Assembly: GCF_031877795.1 (NCBI RefSeq)
Contig: NC_133971.1
Coordinates: forward strand, 96,824,154 to 96,888,153
Direction: 5' to 3'
Origin: Strix aluco
Lineage: Eukaryota > Chordata > Aves > Strigiformes > Strigidae
DNA: 64,000 bases
In this document: positions 27,401 through 38,960 of the stretch, piece by piece
How the letters are laid out: the number at the start of each line of letters is the position of its first letter
Position numbering within the stretch: the first letter of the stretch is position 1
Notes under the pieces: model-generated
Databases searched by the model: none
Told to the model about the DNA's origin: nothing
What the model saw: the letters and a program-made list of their open reading frames with translations, nothing else
Made by a program: the position numbers and the translations under genes

Positions 27401-28084
27401 CTTGAGAACAGCTCATCAGACAGCTCAGCTGCCCCTGCTCTGGGGGACCCCATCAGCCTGCACACCTCGGATTCTGAGGGCTGTTGGCACTGCACCCCTA
27501 GGTTAGGGTGCTCATGACCTGAGCCTGGAGCGAGACAGGGCTTAACTCGGCCTCAGCATAAAATAGTAACATATCCTAAACTATATAGTTTCCTGATCCT
27601 TCCAGAGTTGCCTTTTCTTGTCTTGTTTACCAATGTGCCAAGTCAAAATTTGTCAGTAAAAACCTTTCCTTCTGGGACGTATTTAATCATGTAGTTTGAA
27701 ATGAGGATCCTCGACTAATAGGTAAGTAAAGTGAGAAATTACACTTAATGTAATGTACTTCTTGAGCGCTTTTTTCCTCTCTATTAAACAGCAATTTAAA
27801 CTTAACCTACAGTCTATTTTTTTCTTTTTTTTTTATGCAATTATCTAGACACTGAAGAAAACTTCTCTTTAGCTATGGATGGTGTCCGTTAGTGTTGTTG
27901 GCCAGTTTCTCTTTATGCTAGGCCTTGCCTTTACTTAATCATGTTTCTTTAAGTTAAGAATGTGATCTGATAATAGTATGACAAAGAAGTAAATGAAGAC
28001 TTGGTTCAGAAGGTCTTTGCATTTTGTCGATACAGCTGTATATGTCTGTGTTAGTTTTGTACCCTCTTTTCTCTTTTATTGTAG
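24410..28084 (+). other. ZNF532: ZNF532 intron after coding exon 4
   Basis: A 3.7-kb intron ending CTTTTATTGTAG. Mostly AT-rich. A somewhat GC-richer stretch at about 27110-27540 includes a 75-codon open frame that resembles no known protein. No mobile element is recognised. Confidence 0.85.
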
Positions 28085-28363
28085 TCTATGCATGGAACTT
28101 TGAAAAGTGTTGAGGGGCCACCAAACCTGGGGATAAATCTGCCTCTCAGTACTAAACCTACAACTCAGAACTCAGCCGGTCACAACAAAGAGGACGCAAA
28201 GTCTGTCAACGGAACAGAAAAGTTGGAGAAGAAATCTCCTTCTCCCATAAAGAAAGCGGAGCCTAAAAAAGTCGCTAATCCTGGCTGGACGTGTTGGGAG
28301 TGTGATAGGCTCTTCACTCAGAGAGACGTTTACATCTCTCACATGAGGAAAGAACACGGAAAG
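28085..28363 (+). CDS. ZNF532: ZNF532 coding exon 5 (residues 955-1047)
   Basis: Acceptor TTGTAG at 28084, donor GGAAAG|GTAAAT at 28363/28364, phase 0 at both ends, 279 bases. It encodes SMHGTLKSVEGPPNLGINLP, a Lys/Ser-rich linker (KLEKKSPSPIKKAEPKKV, a plausible nuclear localisation segment), and the finger WTCWECDRLFTQRDVYISHM with RKEH. The linker differs from mammals more than the finger does, as expected. Because both ends are phase 0, skipping would keep frame but remove one finger. Confidence 0.96.
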
Positions 28364-31300
28364 GTAAATGAATAATATTCAATTACAAAAAAGTGACTTA
28401 AACCTGAAATGTGAAGCAATTTTTTTCCAAATTCAGTTGTGTTTTTGCAAATAACTCCTTTAAGTTCCATTGTTATTCTCCTCTGTTCTTGTATTTCATC
28501 TTTCTCTCTTTGGCTGCTTAGTTTTTGTCATTCTCTATGTAGTTCTGCTGAGGAAGTCCACACACTCTTAATTGTAGGCTTGTTTATCCAGTACCAGAAT
28601 TTCTTCAAGATGGAAAGAGTGAGAGATGTTCCAGTATTTCGTCCAAGTCATCTAATCTGATCCAGGTTCTTCGTTCCTCCTTTGTGCTTTCGCAGTTCCC
28701 TCTCTTGCCAGTTCATTAACTGTTAGGCTCAGGGAGGAGTCTCGTTCTGTGGGTGCAGCGAGTGCCAAAGGGCACCGCGTGGTCAAGGCAGACACCCCGT
28801 GAGGCTGAGCGTCGCTCCGCAGTGAAGCGGTGCTCAGCGGGACCCTCAGTGCTGTGTGTGAGACAAGCCGCAGCGAGCTCCGGCAGCACTCGCCCGCGCT
28901 CCAGTCCTGCCCTGCCCCTGTGCTCCTGGAAACTGCCTGGAGCTTCCCTCAGTGGGAGGCAGGGAACTGAACTGAAGCACTGCGCTGCCTGCAGAGAGAG
29001 CCAGCTGGAAGGGGTGACAGGCTTCCTCTGTCTAAGTGGAGAAGAATCATCTTGAGTGAAAATCTGTAGTTTTCAGGATGCTAATAGGCTATAATAAATG
29101 ATAGCACATTTCCAGAGGTTTCTGTGTCCCTTCATAGAATCATGAAAGTCTATGTGTGAGAATTCAGATCGCGTGCTTCTCTAAAGCTGTTGCGCAAATT
29201 ATTTTATTCTGTTTATAAACATTTTATGGAAAAGCTGAAAATGCCAGACTACTGAGTGTCATCTCTAATTTTCTTATGACAGCTTCAAGCAAATAGCACC
29301 CGAGCCTGACTGACAGGAGACTATTTCCATGTTTCTCCTTGTCTTCCGTAACTCCCACTCCGTTCTTTCAGCCTCCCTGCTGTACAGAGTCCTGTAGCTG
29401 CATTGCCAGTCCCCCTTGGAATGAGACACACCCCATCAAAGGATTGTGATTCACAGAACTACATTTTCTTTTACCTGGCTCTCCTTTTACAGCTTGAGGG
29501 CATGCAAAGGAGACAAGCAGCTGAAATCGCACCGTCTCCATTTGATTTCTCCAGTTCCTTTAAAAGCCCCTTTTTGCATTTCTGTCCATGGAAGTCACTA
29601 AGGAACTGTTAATTGCTTCAGCTTCAAGCCTAGCAGGTGTATGCCTGACACTTCTGCTAGGCAGCGTATGTAAGGAAACTCCATAAATGTGTTACTGTGG
29701 CAAGCCTGTGCCCTGAATGCTTGATTCTGATCCTGTGACACTCACTCAATCATAGCTTAATTTTCTGTCAAAATCAGTCTCTTCAGCAGCATGTAAACTG
29801 CTGGTGCACTCCGTTTTGCCTGTTAGCCCAAATACTAACTCATCAGTGCTGTACCAGCAAACAGAAATAAGTTTAAGACCAGAGGCATTTTACGCTGATA
29901 CAATTCTTAAAGCAAAACAACGCAACCTCCCTATGGAACTGTCACTCCAGAGTGAGCTAGAGAACAGTACCCAGTCTGATCACATCCACAGCAGGGGCAG
30001 CAGGCATCTCAAATAAGGTTCATCACACACTGATAATGCTTTCTCAATATTAGCTTTAAATATATATCTTGATCTGATTTTAATAAGAACGTGCAGTGTT
30101 ACCTCAAGAGCAGCCCTTGTTATGAAATATTAGATAATTGTTGCACTCAAGTACTGGCCTAAACACCTGTTCACTGCTTACATTTATGTGCTGGTTTTTA
30201 TCCCTATCCAAGTGGTTCCTGGAATAACACAGGAGGCGCATCTATATATACCTAAATGAATAGAGATACAACTCCATGTCTTTCAGAAATGGGTGATAAA
30301 GACCAGTTGCTACGTTCCTTCCAGATCTCTCGAAATTTTCAGTAATTGTTACCATGAAAATGACTATACTCAAAACCAAAACTTTTACGGATACATCTTA
30401 TTGTAGAGAGACTAGAAATGAGCATTAAATAACCAAGCATGTGATCTGGGTCTAATAGATAATGGAGTTAATTTACAGTCTGTGTTTCTTAAGAATGATA
30501 GGTGTGGGTTAAATGCTCTAAAATGTTCTATGCAGAATGTTTGTTAAAAACTTTAATTAAGCAATTCATGAGCTATTCACAAAGCCCATTGTCATGTAAG
30601 GTATTTGAAGATAATTAGTTTCAAACTTCTAATTGCTGCTTTTGCAGGATCAGAGTGAAAGTCTGGAGCTGTAAGCCTTCTTAGCTGATCCCAGGCTGGA
30701 TTATTCAGAGGTATTCATAGGAGAGGTGCTGCCATGTGTATCCTCTCTGGACAGATTCTGGAGTTCCCAGACCTTACTGGGCAGTGTCTACACAGGCAGA
30801 CAGATTCACATTTTCTGTATCCTCTTCCTGAGCTGGTTGAAGGTAAGCCAGCTGTAGGGTAGGAAAACTTGTAGCCACCTTGGTGTGACACTCTGTCTGA
30901 CCTTAAAAGTGCTGTTTTAAAAAAAAAATTATATGTTACTAGCCCAAAGGGTGGTTCTAACAAGTCTGTACAACTGCTGTCTGGAAACTGGATCCCGTAT
31001 GTCTGCACTCGGCCGGGTAGGCGTGCGCGGAGCTTCCTAGGACTCCGGTGTGTTTCTGTGAAAGGACAGATGTTTTCTAAGCAGGAATTGCTTTACCAAT
31101 TCCGACGTGCTGTGCATCTAATTGAACATCCTCTTTCTCCCTGTAAAGACGAGATGCTGTATAGCAGGTCCTGCTGCACCTAATTACAGAACTAATGTGT
31201 TAGTTCTGTTGGTTTTGGCTGCCATTACAGAAACTAATGCATCCAAAATCCTCTCCAGGTCTCTATCCAGAATCTTCCCAAGGAGTGTAGAGCGAGCGTG

Positions 31301-32914
31301 GTGTCAGGGGTGGTCACCGCAGGCAGCGCCCGGCGCCGCGGGAGGGACAGGGCCCTGCTGAGTGCAGTCCTGCTGCTGCTGCCCTGACCAAGGGCTCGCT
31401 GCAGCTGCGCTGGGCAGTGGCCTCGGCAGAGACACGTGGGCTGCCTTGGCTGAGCGCCTGTGGTGGTGCAGCACGGGGCAGGGCCGGCTCTTCACAGAAG
31501 CCCTAATACAACTTCACATTTTGTTTATTTTATAAATTCTTCCCAGAGCATTGCAGTCATGAGCATACTGCAAAATGTATTGATTAGTGCATTAGCATTA
31601 ATGAGCACATACTGTGTGTACACACTGTCAGGTTTTCACCTTTAACAATTTAAGAGCAAAATATGTTGATTTCCTTTTATTTTAATTGGCCTTTAAACGT
31701 GAAAAGGAAGTCTAGGTTGAACAGTATTGCATCTCTAACAGCATTATGTTGACTAGCCCAAATAAAATTACCATATCATGTTTCCTAATGGGCTGCTTCA
31801 CATTTGCATGAACGACCTTTCAAAACTGCTTTTCTTTCCTTCCCCCACACTCCATGTGATTTTGGTCTCGATAGCAAAAGGTCGCATCTCACTGTAACAG
31901 CTCTTACTCCTTTAGCCGTTCCAGAGATCGCTTTTTCCTGTGTACAAACCTTCCACCACTCACTCCAAACTTTGCAGTAAATTATAATTTTCAGTAATGA
32001 AATCACCTCTGCAGATCCCCACTGGCTCGTCTGTAGCTGTTCCTGAACAATGTAGCCATTAGGGAGAATGTAACGTGAAGTTCAGCACAAACGTAAGAAG
32101 GATGTTCTTCAGTTCCTTAAGCATTTCTGTATAGCTTGAGCTTCTTAGTATTTAGGAATGAGAATTCTTTTTATTATTATTGTTGATTAATGTTAGGCAC
32201 TAGAGAATGACTTATGTCATGTTAAAATGTCCATGTGGGTTATTGTGCATTCGTTCTGGAGATATTTCTTCAGACACTGCAGCTCCTGTGGCCATGTTCA
32301 GCTGGAGTGACACAGATGGAGACCACTCCATCCTTCTCAGCTTCCTTCCTTTTCTTTCTCTGTCCACTTAAACTGTAATATAAACCCCACAGGATTCCCC
32401 AAACAGATGTCCCTCAGGTTGGCATCGGGCCGCACCTCTCGTTTCTTCATCTCTTTTCTGACCGTTAGGTGTCGGTGTCTGTGGCTTTGGCCCTTGTTAG
32501 GTGCCCTTCGCCCCTCCTGGCAGGTGACTGATCAACTGCAGACTCAGTTTGGGGAAGGGAAGGGAGAGGTTACTTTATGGTGAAAGTGAATCTCTCACCG
32601 TACTGCCTTTACTGATCCAGAAATAATTCACTGATCTTCCTTGCTTCTCTGGAGGAAGAAATTCTCTTCACCCACAGTCTGACACCAGTTTACAACTGGT
32701 GGTAGATGTGTGTGTAACTCATGCTGGCCACACTGTTGTGAAAGAGGCCCAGGTCCTCTTGACTTCTGCAGCATTGCTGTAGGAGTGGTGTGTACTTGGA
32801 GGTAGAGTACCAGACATGGTAAGTGATGTTTCTTTCCTGTTACCGAAAGGTTTGACACACGCATTATTTTTACAGAGCTTTTTTAACTAATGTATTTTTC
32901 TTCTTTTTTTAAAG
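28364..32914 (+). other. ZNF532: ZNF532 intron after coding exon 5
   Basis: A 4.6-kb intron. It contains GC-rich patches at about 28740-29000 and 31290-31490 within otherwise AT-rich DNA. Neither shows a recognisable protein, CR1 or LTR block. The acceptor lies after a long T tract (TTCTTTTTTTAAAG). Confidence 0.85.
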
Positions 32915-33027
32915 CAAATGAAGAAACATCCATGTCGACAATGTGACAAATCTTTCAGTTCATCCCATAGTTTATGTCGTCACAATCGTATCAAGCACAA
33001 AGGCATTAGGAAGGTTTATACGTGCTC
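32915..33027 (+). CDS. ZNF532: ZNF532 coding exon 6 (residues 1048-1085)
   Basis: Acceptor TTAAAG at 32914, donor TGCTC|GTAAGT at 33027/33028, phases 0 and 2, 113 bases. It encodes QMKKHPCRQCDKSFSSSHSL with CRHNRIKH, a canonical C2H2 finger, and the first Cys of the next finger (KVYTCS). The split Ser codon is completed by the G at 34723. Too short and too interrupted by intron stops to appear as a long open frame. Confidence 0.95.
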
Positions 33028-34722
33028 GTAAGTTCTACTTTTATTTATTTAGAAACAGAATATAAACCAACAAAAAACCTTGTTAGTTGAATTTATCTTC
33101 TAGACTGTATAAAAGCCAATGTCCCGTTCATTCAAATGAATCAGTTATTTAGATACATAGACAGGCTAAACTGTTTGGGCTGTCCTGCATGCCTGAAACA
33201 CAGCAGGCTGCTGAGAATGCACGGACATAAAGTCTGCTGGCTTTCGGGGGCTTTGGGAAGCAAATCCGGAACTGAGCTGAGCTGAGAGTTGGCGTGGCTG
33301 ATAGTTTTACAGAGGTGAACCTGGTTTTAAATAGAGTCTCATGTACACAACCCACTGTGCCAATCTACAAAAGTCAGTATTTGTAGTATTCTTTCTCTTA
33401 CAGAAAACAGTGTGTAATGTCTAAAAATCCTCCGTGATGTTTAAGAGGCTGGAGAGACGATACATTATTTAAAAGAAGAAGCCATGTCAATCAGAGAGGA
33501 TCCATAATACCATTTCTGTGGCATCTCTTCACTGGTAGATGCATATGTGTGTGTGTGCTGTGGACCTGAGGTGGCAGTACTGAAGAGGCAGCTGCCAGCA
33601 GCAGCCGTTCTCTGGCTGAGATCCTGCCCTGCCCTGAGTGATCTCGGCTTTCTTACGGAAAGCACGAGGGCCCTGCTGTGGGCACGTGAGACGGCTGGGC
33701 ACAGCACGGCGTTCCAACAAGTGCTTTATAACCTCCCGGCTCCCTGTGCCCTGGTTGCCTGACACAACCCACACATCAGATTGTTCCTCGTGTACCCTTA
33801 ATTTGTACTTGAGCCTAGGTGAGCTGGTGAGCCTGGACACTATTTCTCTGGGGGTATGACAAGTAGCAAATGCCAGGTTTCTTTCTGCACACCCTTTGAG
33901 CAGAACTTATCATATTTCTCTGTTTTCGTTTCAGAATGCCTACAGTACTGTCTTTTTTCCTTTTTTTAAAATAAAATTAAATGAAACGGCATTTTAAAAA
34001 TTAAAACCTCAGGAGAAAGACTCAGAGAGTATTACAGTTAAACTCCTCCCCTGCGGTTCTTGTTTGGCCATCCCTCCCCAGACACCTGTACGATACGTTA
34101 CACGGTCGGAGCTCAGGGGGAAGACACTTTCCACAAGCACAGGAGAGGTTCAGCAGTGCTGCAGCTGGTTCTGTCGGGAGAACAGAGCGCAGACTGTGAA
34201 GGACAAGGTGGTGCTGCTGGTTAGTTTGAGGTTTGGAAAGAGAGCTGAGAAGGAATTACTAGTTCAAGGAGATAAAGTATTTGGATTTGAATGCAGAATT
34301 AAGTGTTGTCTGGAGCTAGCATTCATCCTGCGTGGAAGGTGATTGCTTTCCCTGTGAAATTTAAATTAAGGAGAGCTTTGGAAAGTGTCTAATAGAATAT
34401 ACAGTTTGGTGATGTTAGTGGAGGTCTAAGAAACAAAACTCAGATGCTCCCAGGTTTTATTCTGACTCACACTTCGTACCATTTTGGATATTATCTTCAG
34501 AGAGCTTCTTGTTTTCTCTGAATATAAATCGCTCAAACATTTCTAGTTTTATTTTGTAATTATGCTCATTTTCTTATAATGGTTGGAAAGGCGTTGTTGC
34601 TATCATCAATAGGTTGTACTCTAGTCTGGATTTATTTACCAGTCCTATTTGTATTCCTCAGAGTACTACTTTTGATAAGTGTGACACTTGAATCTGTGCA
34701 CGTCTGCTTTGTGTTTATGTAG
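33028..34722 (+). other. ZNF532: ZNF532 intron after coding exon 6
   Basis: A 1.7-kb intron, GTAAGT...TTTATGTAG. A short TG microsatellite lies near 33545-33558. No mobile element or extra exon is recognised. Confidence 0.85.
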
Positions 34723-34870
34723 GCACTGCCCAGACTCAAGACGTACTTTTACCAAGCGGTTGATGTTGGAAAAACATATTCAGTTGATGCATGGCATTAA
34801 AGACCCTGATGTGAAAGAAATGACTGAATCAACCAATATGGAAGAAAGGGAAGTGAAAGAAGACACGAAG
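34723..34870 (+). CDS. ZNF532: ZNF532 coding exon 7 (residues 1085-1134)
   Basis: Acceptor TTATGTAG at 34722, donor ACGAAG|GTAATC at 34870/34871, phases 2 and 0, 148 bases. It completes a finger begun in the previous exon (C-S-H-C, then RRTFTKRLMLEKHIQLMH) and adds an acidic/Lys linker ending EDTKV across the junction. Conserved with mammals apart from the linker. Confidence 0.96.
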
Positions 34871-36635
34871 GTAATCACTTAGAAGATTCATTCAGTCACT
34901 CAGAGTGAATTTTTTGTGGGTATACATTTAGGATCTTTAAATAGACACAGGTATTTTTGTACAAGTCTGATCTTTGTACAAGTCTGAGCCCAAAAAATGT
35001 CTTAAAGTTTCCTGCAACAAATTCTGTCATGCTTGAACTAGAACATGTTTTTGGAAAGACTTTCTGTTTGGTTTGATCACTGAATGATGCAGAATATAAC
35101 TTACTCCTTAGTGATTTGCTTTAAAAGCACCTTTCAAATCCTCTGCAACCAAGTCTTCTCATAGCTGTAGAAAAGCTACAGGTTACGTAGAAGCAGTGTG
35201 TCCTTCTTTCAACTACCCAGCCTTGAGCTTATTCAATACAAATTTTACAGTGAAACTGCTTTCAATCTGATGATGAAAATGCAGGAGGATCTCCCACTGT
35301 GTTCAGCATTGGTGTGGCTTCACCTGGAGCACTATGTGCAGTTCTGGGCCCCACAATTTTAAAAAGGATGTGAAGGTCCTAGAGTGTGTCCAGAGGAGGG
35401 AACAAATCTGGTGAGGGGCTGGAGGGCAGGTGCTGTGGGGAGCGGCTGAGGGCTCCGGGCCTGTCTCGCCTGGGAGAAGGGGCTGAGGCCGAGCTCAGGG
35501 CTCTCTGCAGCTCCCTGGGAAGGGGATGGGGAGAGGGGGGTGCTGAGCTCTGCTCCCCGGGATCCAGGGACAGGACGCCTGGGAAGGGCTCAGAGCTGCG
35601 CTGGGGAGGTTCAGACTGGACGAGAGGAAGTATTTCTTCACCCAGAGGTGGTCAAACCCTGGAACAGGCTTCCTGGAGAGGGGGTCGCTGCCCCAGGCCT
35701 GTCGGTGTTTAAGAGGCGATTGGACGATGCCCTTAACAACAGGCTTTAACTTTAGGTCAGCCCCGGAGGGCTCAGGAGTTGGACCAGATGGTTGTTGTAG
35801 GTCCCTTCCAGCTGAACTACGCTACTTTTCTATTGATGAGTGTTAGAAGGAAAGCAAAAATAAGGTGACAGCTCTGTCCAAAGACTTGTTACATGCAGAC
35901 ATTAACAGCATTTTTTAAATGTTTGGGGCTCTATATGATAAAGAATTTCACTGCTGACAGCAGAGACACAGACATCTGGTTTTTAAAGTGTACTGTTTTC
36001 CTTTATATGTTTAGCTTATTTAAGTGTTGAAAATATGTCAGCTATGTACATTGTCTCGTAAACACCATGCAGCATATCTGAGCCACATAGGATGCAGAGG
36101 ATTCTTGAGGAATATTCATGTCAGAAGAATGACAAGGAGAATATAAACAATAATCAGTTTAATTAGTTTTAAAAAATGTGCAATAGGTTAGTTTGGTTAC
36201 TAGTGATCAGGAGATAATCTGTCAAGTCAAATTTCAGGCATGAAATAATACTAAGTAATTAAAATGGAGTTCCAGAAGGTAGTACTTGAAAAGTTCCTAG
36301 ACTGATACTCTACACCCTGTACGCAGCAGAGGTCTCATTGGTGTGTGTACTCGGATGCAGTTACACTGGCAAATATTTATTCAAGTTTATCCGGTGTATT
36401 AGATACTGTAGCTCTATCTGATCTGACAGATTTTGTGTGCAATTTGTAATAAAGAAAACCCCTGGTTTTCCAACATGTACAATATATATTTGCTAGTGTT
36501 ATTTCAAATACTGTATTTATCAAAGTTGTACTGGAATCTACCAAGGGAAGGTTTTTGAAGTTTGCAAGTCACCAATAGTTATGAAAAGCACCATGTATTC
36601 ACCTCACGTGATATACCATTTCTGGCTTTTTTTAG
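34871..36635 (+). other. ZNF532: ZNF532 intron after coding exon 7
   Basis: A 1.8-kb intron, about one third of it a CR1 copy (35295-35834). The rest is AT-rich and unremarkable. The acceptor is GGCTTTTTTTAG. Confidence 0.85.
35295..35834 (+). mobile_element. CR1 LINE, 5'-truncated 3' end, plus orientation
   Basis: Sense-order CR1 tail: TTCAGCATTGGTGTGGCTTC, GTGCAGTTCTGGGCCCCACA, AGACTGGACGAGAGGAAGTA, TTTAAGAGGCGATTGGACGA and GTTGTAGGTCCCTTCCAGCT, ending with a degenerate CTATT-type terminal repeat (CTACTTTTCTATT). A 108-codon open frame inside is an accident of the GC-rich tail. It lies on the opposite strand to the CR1 at 18522-19032. Confidence 0.92.
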
Positions 36636-37130
36636 GTTCCTAGTCCAAAGCGTAAATTGGAAGAACCTGTACTGGAGTTCCGGCCTCCACGAGGTGCAAT
36701 CACTCAGCCATTGAAGAAGCTAAAGATAAATGTTTTTAAAGTTCACAAGTGTGCTGTTTGTGGCTTCACAACAGAAAATCTCCTCCAGTTTCATGAACAT
36801 ATTCCTCAGCATAAATCTGATGGCTCTTCGTACCAGTGCAGGGAATGTGGACTCTGTTACACATCTCACGTGTCGCTCTCCAGACACCTCTTCATTGTAC
36901 ATAAGCTGAAGGAGCCTCAGCCAGTATCAAAACAAAATGGGTCTGGGGAGGATAATCAGCAAGAAAATAAACCCAATCATGAGGATGAATCTTCTGACAG
37001 TACGGCATCAGACAGAAGATGCAAAGTGTGTGCAAAGACTTTTGAAACTGAAGCGGCCTTAAACACTCACATGAGAACACATGGCATGGCCTTCATTAAG
37101 TCAAAAAGAATGAGTTCAGCTGAAAAGTGA
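36636..37130 (+). CDS. ZNF532: ZNF532 terminal coding exon (residues 1135-1298)
   Basis: Acceptor TTTTTTTAG at 36635; the stop TGA is at 37128-37130. The 495 bases encode VPSPKRKLEEPVLEFRPPRG (with a basic PKRK motif that may be a nuclear localisation signal), two adjacent C2H2 fingers (HKCAVCGFTTENLLQFHEH and YQCRECGLCYTSHVSLSRH), an acidic Ser/Asn-rich linker, and a final finger CKVCAKTFETEAALNTHMR. The protein ends FIKSKRMSSAEK, identical to the mammalian C-terminus as I remember it. This confirms the protein is complete. Confidence 0.97.
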   Translation, partial: VPSPKRKLEEPVLEFRPPRGAITQPLKKLKINVFKVHKCAVCGFTTENLLQFHEHIPQHKSDGSSYQCRECGLCYTSHVSLSRHLFIVHKLKEPQPVSKQNGSGEDNQQENKPNHEDESSDSTASDRRCKVCAKTFETEAALNTHMRTHGMAFIKSKRMSSAEK

Positions 37131-37662
37131 TCAGATTATTCGGGATGCAGAAATCTCTCTCCACATTGGAATACTAATGACATTTTTGCTACAGAAAGTT
37201 CAAGGTATAATAGTGTTAACAGTACTGTTCAGGCTGTTGCAATATATTCTGCATAAAAGCGTGCCCTTCACCTCATTGTCTATACCCTCAAAACCATTGA
37301 AGCAGTATTTGAGTTGAAAAGAGTTTGTATATATTTAAACTAATAACTTTTGTACTCTTTGTTATGTGTTTGTATCAGTATCTAGTGGAAAATTTGGGTT
37401 TTTCTGTTTTGTTCTGTTTTTTTCTAGTAAGTTGCTTTAAAACAGAGTTCTGAATGCTGGGGCAGTTCCTTTGGGTTCTCTTAAACTGTTTCTTATTTGA
37501 ATGCTTCTGAAAGAGAGTTTAGTGAATGGAAGTGCATCAGAAGGCAGTGCTTGGAGGGGAGTAGGGAGGGGAAGCAAGCTTAAGAGATTTTAAATTCTAA
37601 GAACTCATGCTTCTAAATGTCTAAGGAAGCTTTTAAACTTTCTCTTTATAAATATATACAAA

Positions 37663-37695
<33 letters not shown>

Positions 37696-38492
37696 AGTAC
37701 CACTGCATATGTAAAATGCAGGGCTGGTTTTAGGTGGCAACACCAGAACAGGTGCAGACCCCCTAGAATGATAAAGTACTTTTGAAAAGTATAATTGCAC
37801 AACTCTATGTATCATGAAGTGATTTTTTTAGGCCATCAGGTGCTTGTGATCAAAGGTCAAATTGTTACAAAAGGGCTGGGCTGCTCTGGATTTAACAAAT
37901 AAGATGTAATTAGAGGAATAGGTTTATAATGATGATGTTTTTTGTCATGTAATTTATTAAACATTATATAGAAGCGAGTACACAGCATTATGTATTTTCC
38001 TTAATTTCTGGTTATTGAAAGAAAATAGTTAACCCTTGCTACAGGGGTTGGTATTTCCCAGCTCTGTATGCTAATGCCAAATGTACTTGGTGCTCAGTGT
38101 TACATCCAGCTGTCGAGGAGCTAACACACCAGCCTGTGTACGTATAACGGGGGCTTTCAGCTTTAGCACAGACCGTACGAAGCTAGTTCAGCCATTTCAA
38201 ACATGTATCTAATATCACTAGTTACGCTTTCACAAAGTACAAAAAGGTACCATACTGTCCCTTTCATATATAGTTCTCTGTGAGAGTTATATTTTTGGTT
38301 TGGTTTTGCATTTTATACCTTGTATGTATCCCTTAAAAAAAATTTTGTACTTTTTTTTAAAACAAATTGTGTATATATAGATAGGTGCATGATACACAGT
38401 AGTAGTTGTTTGGTTCCTTACAAGTCTTGCTGCTGTCAGATGTTACTATACACTATGTCCATTACAACTGTATTAAACACATTTCATATGTA

Positions 38493-38498
38493 AATAAA
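38493..38498 (+). terminator. ZNF532: Proximal poly(A) signal of ZNF532
   Basis: Canonical AATAAA within GTAAATAAATGTGG, about 1.36 kb after the stop codon. It is followed by moderately T-rich sequence. Use of this site is inferred. Confidence 0.6.
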
Positions 38499-38936
38499 TG
38501 TGGAGCATTTTGCCCCTAAAGATTTGTGAGATTCTGTTATTTATCATTAAATTTTAAAAGTTTGAAAAATTGAAGTGTTTGAAAAAATAGGGATCCTTCT
38601 CAGCCACCTCTGTAAAACTTCTTAATCACTCTGGAAATTGTGTATCGGATACATCAGTTCGGCTTTCTCTCTCCATCCTCATTCTTAATTTGGTTCGTTG
38701 GTAAATGCTTGTTATCCCATTTATATTACTCACCTACTGAGTGGTTATGAGGTACTTCTCCATCCTAAAACATACAGCTGGCGTCGCAGGATCTTAGTGC
38801 GTAATGTACACTGGCCATCACTGCCCTTTCATTAAGTGTATACCTCTTGAACACTTGTTTGTTGATGTGCACTGTCAACTGTACAACAAATGAGTTATCA
38901 CTATGCAGAATGGTGTTTTGTATACAGTGAACAGAT

Positions 38937-38942
38937 AATAAA
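38937..38942 (+). terminator. ZNF532: Distal poly(A) signal of ZNF532
   Basis: Canonical AATAAA (in GATAATAAAAGTT), followed by a T-rich stretch (TACTTTTGTTTATTTTCCCC) that would serve as the downstream element. Likely the main 3' end of the long transcript. Confidence 0.65.
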
Positions 38943-38960
38943 AGTTAAATTTTCACAGCC

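Larger units (their letters stand above)
4620..38960 (+). other. ZNF532: ZNF532 gene (coding exons plus 3' UTR), gene-level entry
   Basis: Eight coding exons join in frame to a 1298-residue protein. Phases at the seven junctions are 0, 2, 2, 0, 0, 2, 0, and every intron has GT-AG ends. The order is an N-terminal disordered region rich in Ser, Lys and Asp/Glu (residues 1-600) with an acidic stretch (FDDDEKIEVDDPPDKEE), then C2H2 or C2H2-like fingers from residue 618 to the C-terminus. Known family: ZNF532, ZNF592 and ZNF687 are paralogues that associate with the chromatin reader ZMYND8 in the nucleus (the Z3 module). ZNF532 is also a fusion partner of NUTM1 in human NUT carcinoma. Identity is secure because nearly every exon matches the mammalian protein as I remember it. 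DNA target sites cannot be read from the sequence. Confidence 0.96.
37131..38960 (+). other. ZNF532: ZNF532 3' UTR
   Basis: About 1.8 kb of AT-rich sequence after the stop, with A/T homopolymers (21 A at 37667-37687) and no open frame of note. AATAAA at 38493-38498 and again at 38937-38942 suggest two alternative cleavage sites. The 3' end is therefore an estimate, set about 20 bases after the distal signal. Confidence 0.75.

Noticed and set aside
37667-37687. 21-base A run, considered as a processed-pseudogene tail
   Set aside because: It lies within the continuous ZNF532 3' UTR and no pseudogene sequence precedes it.
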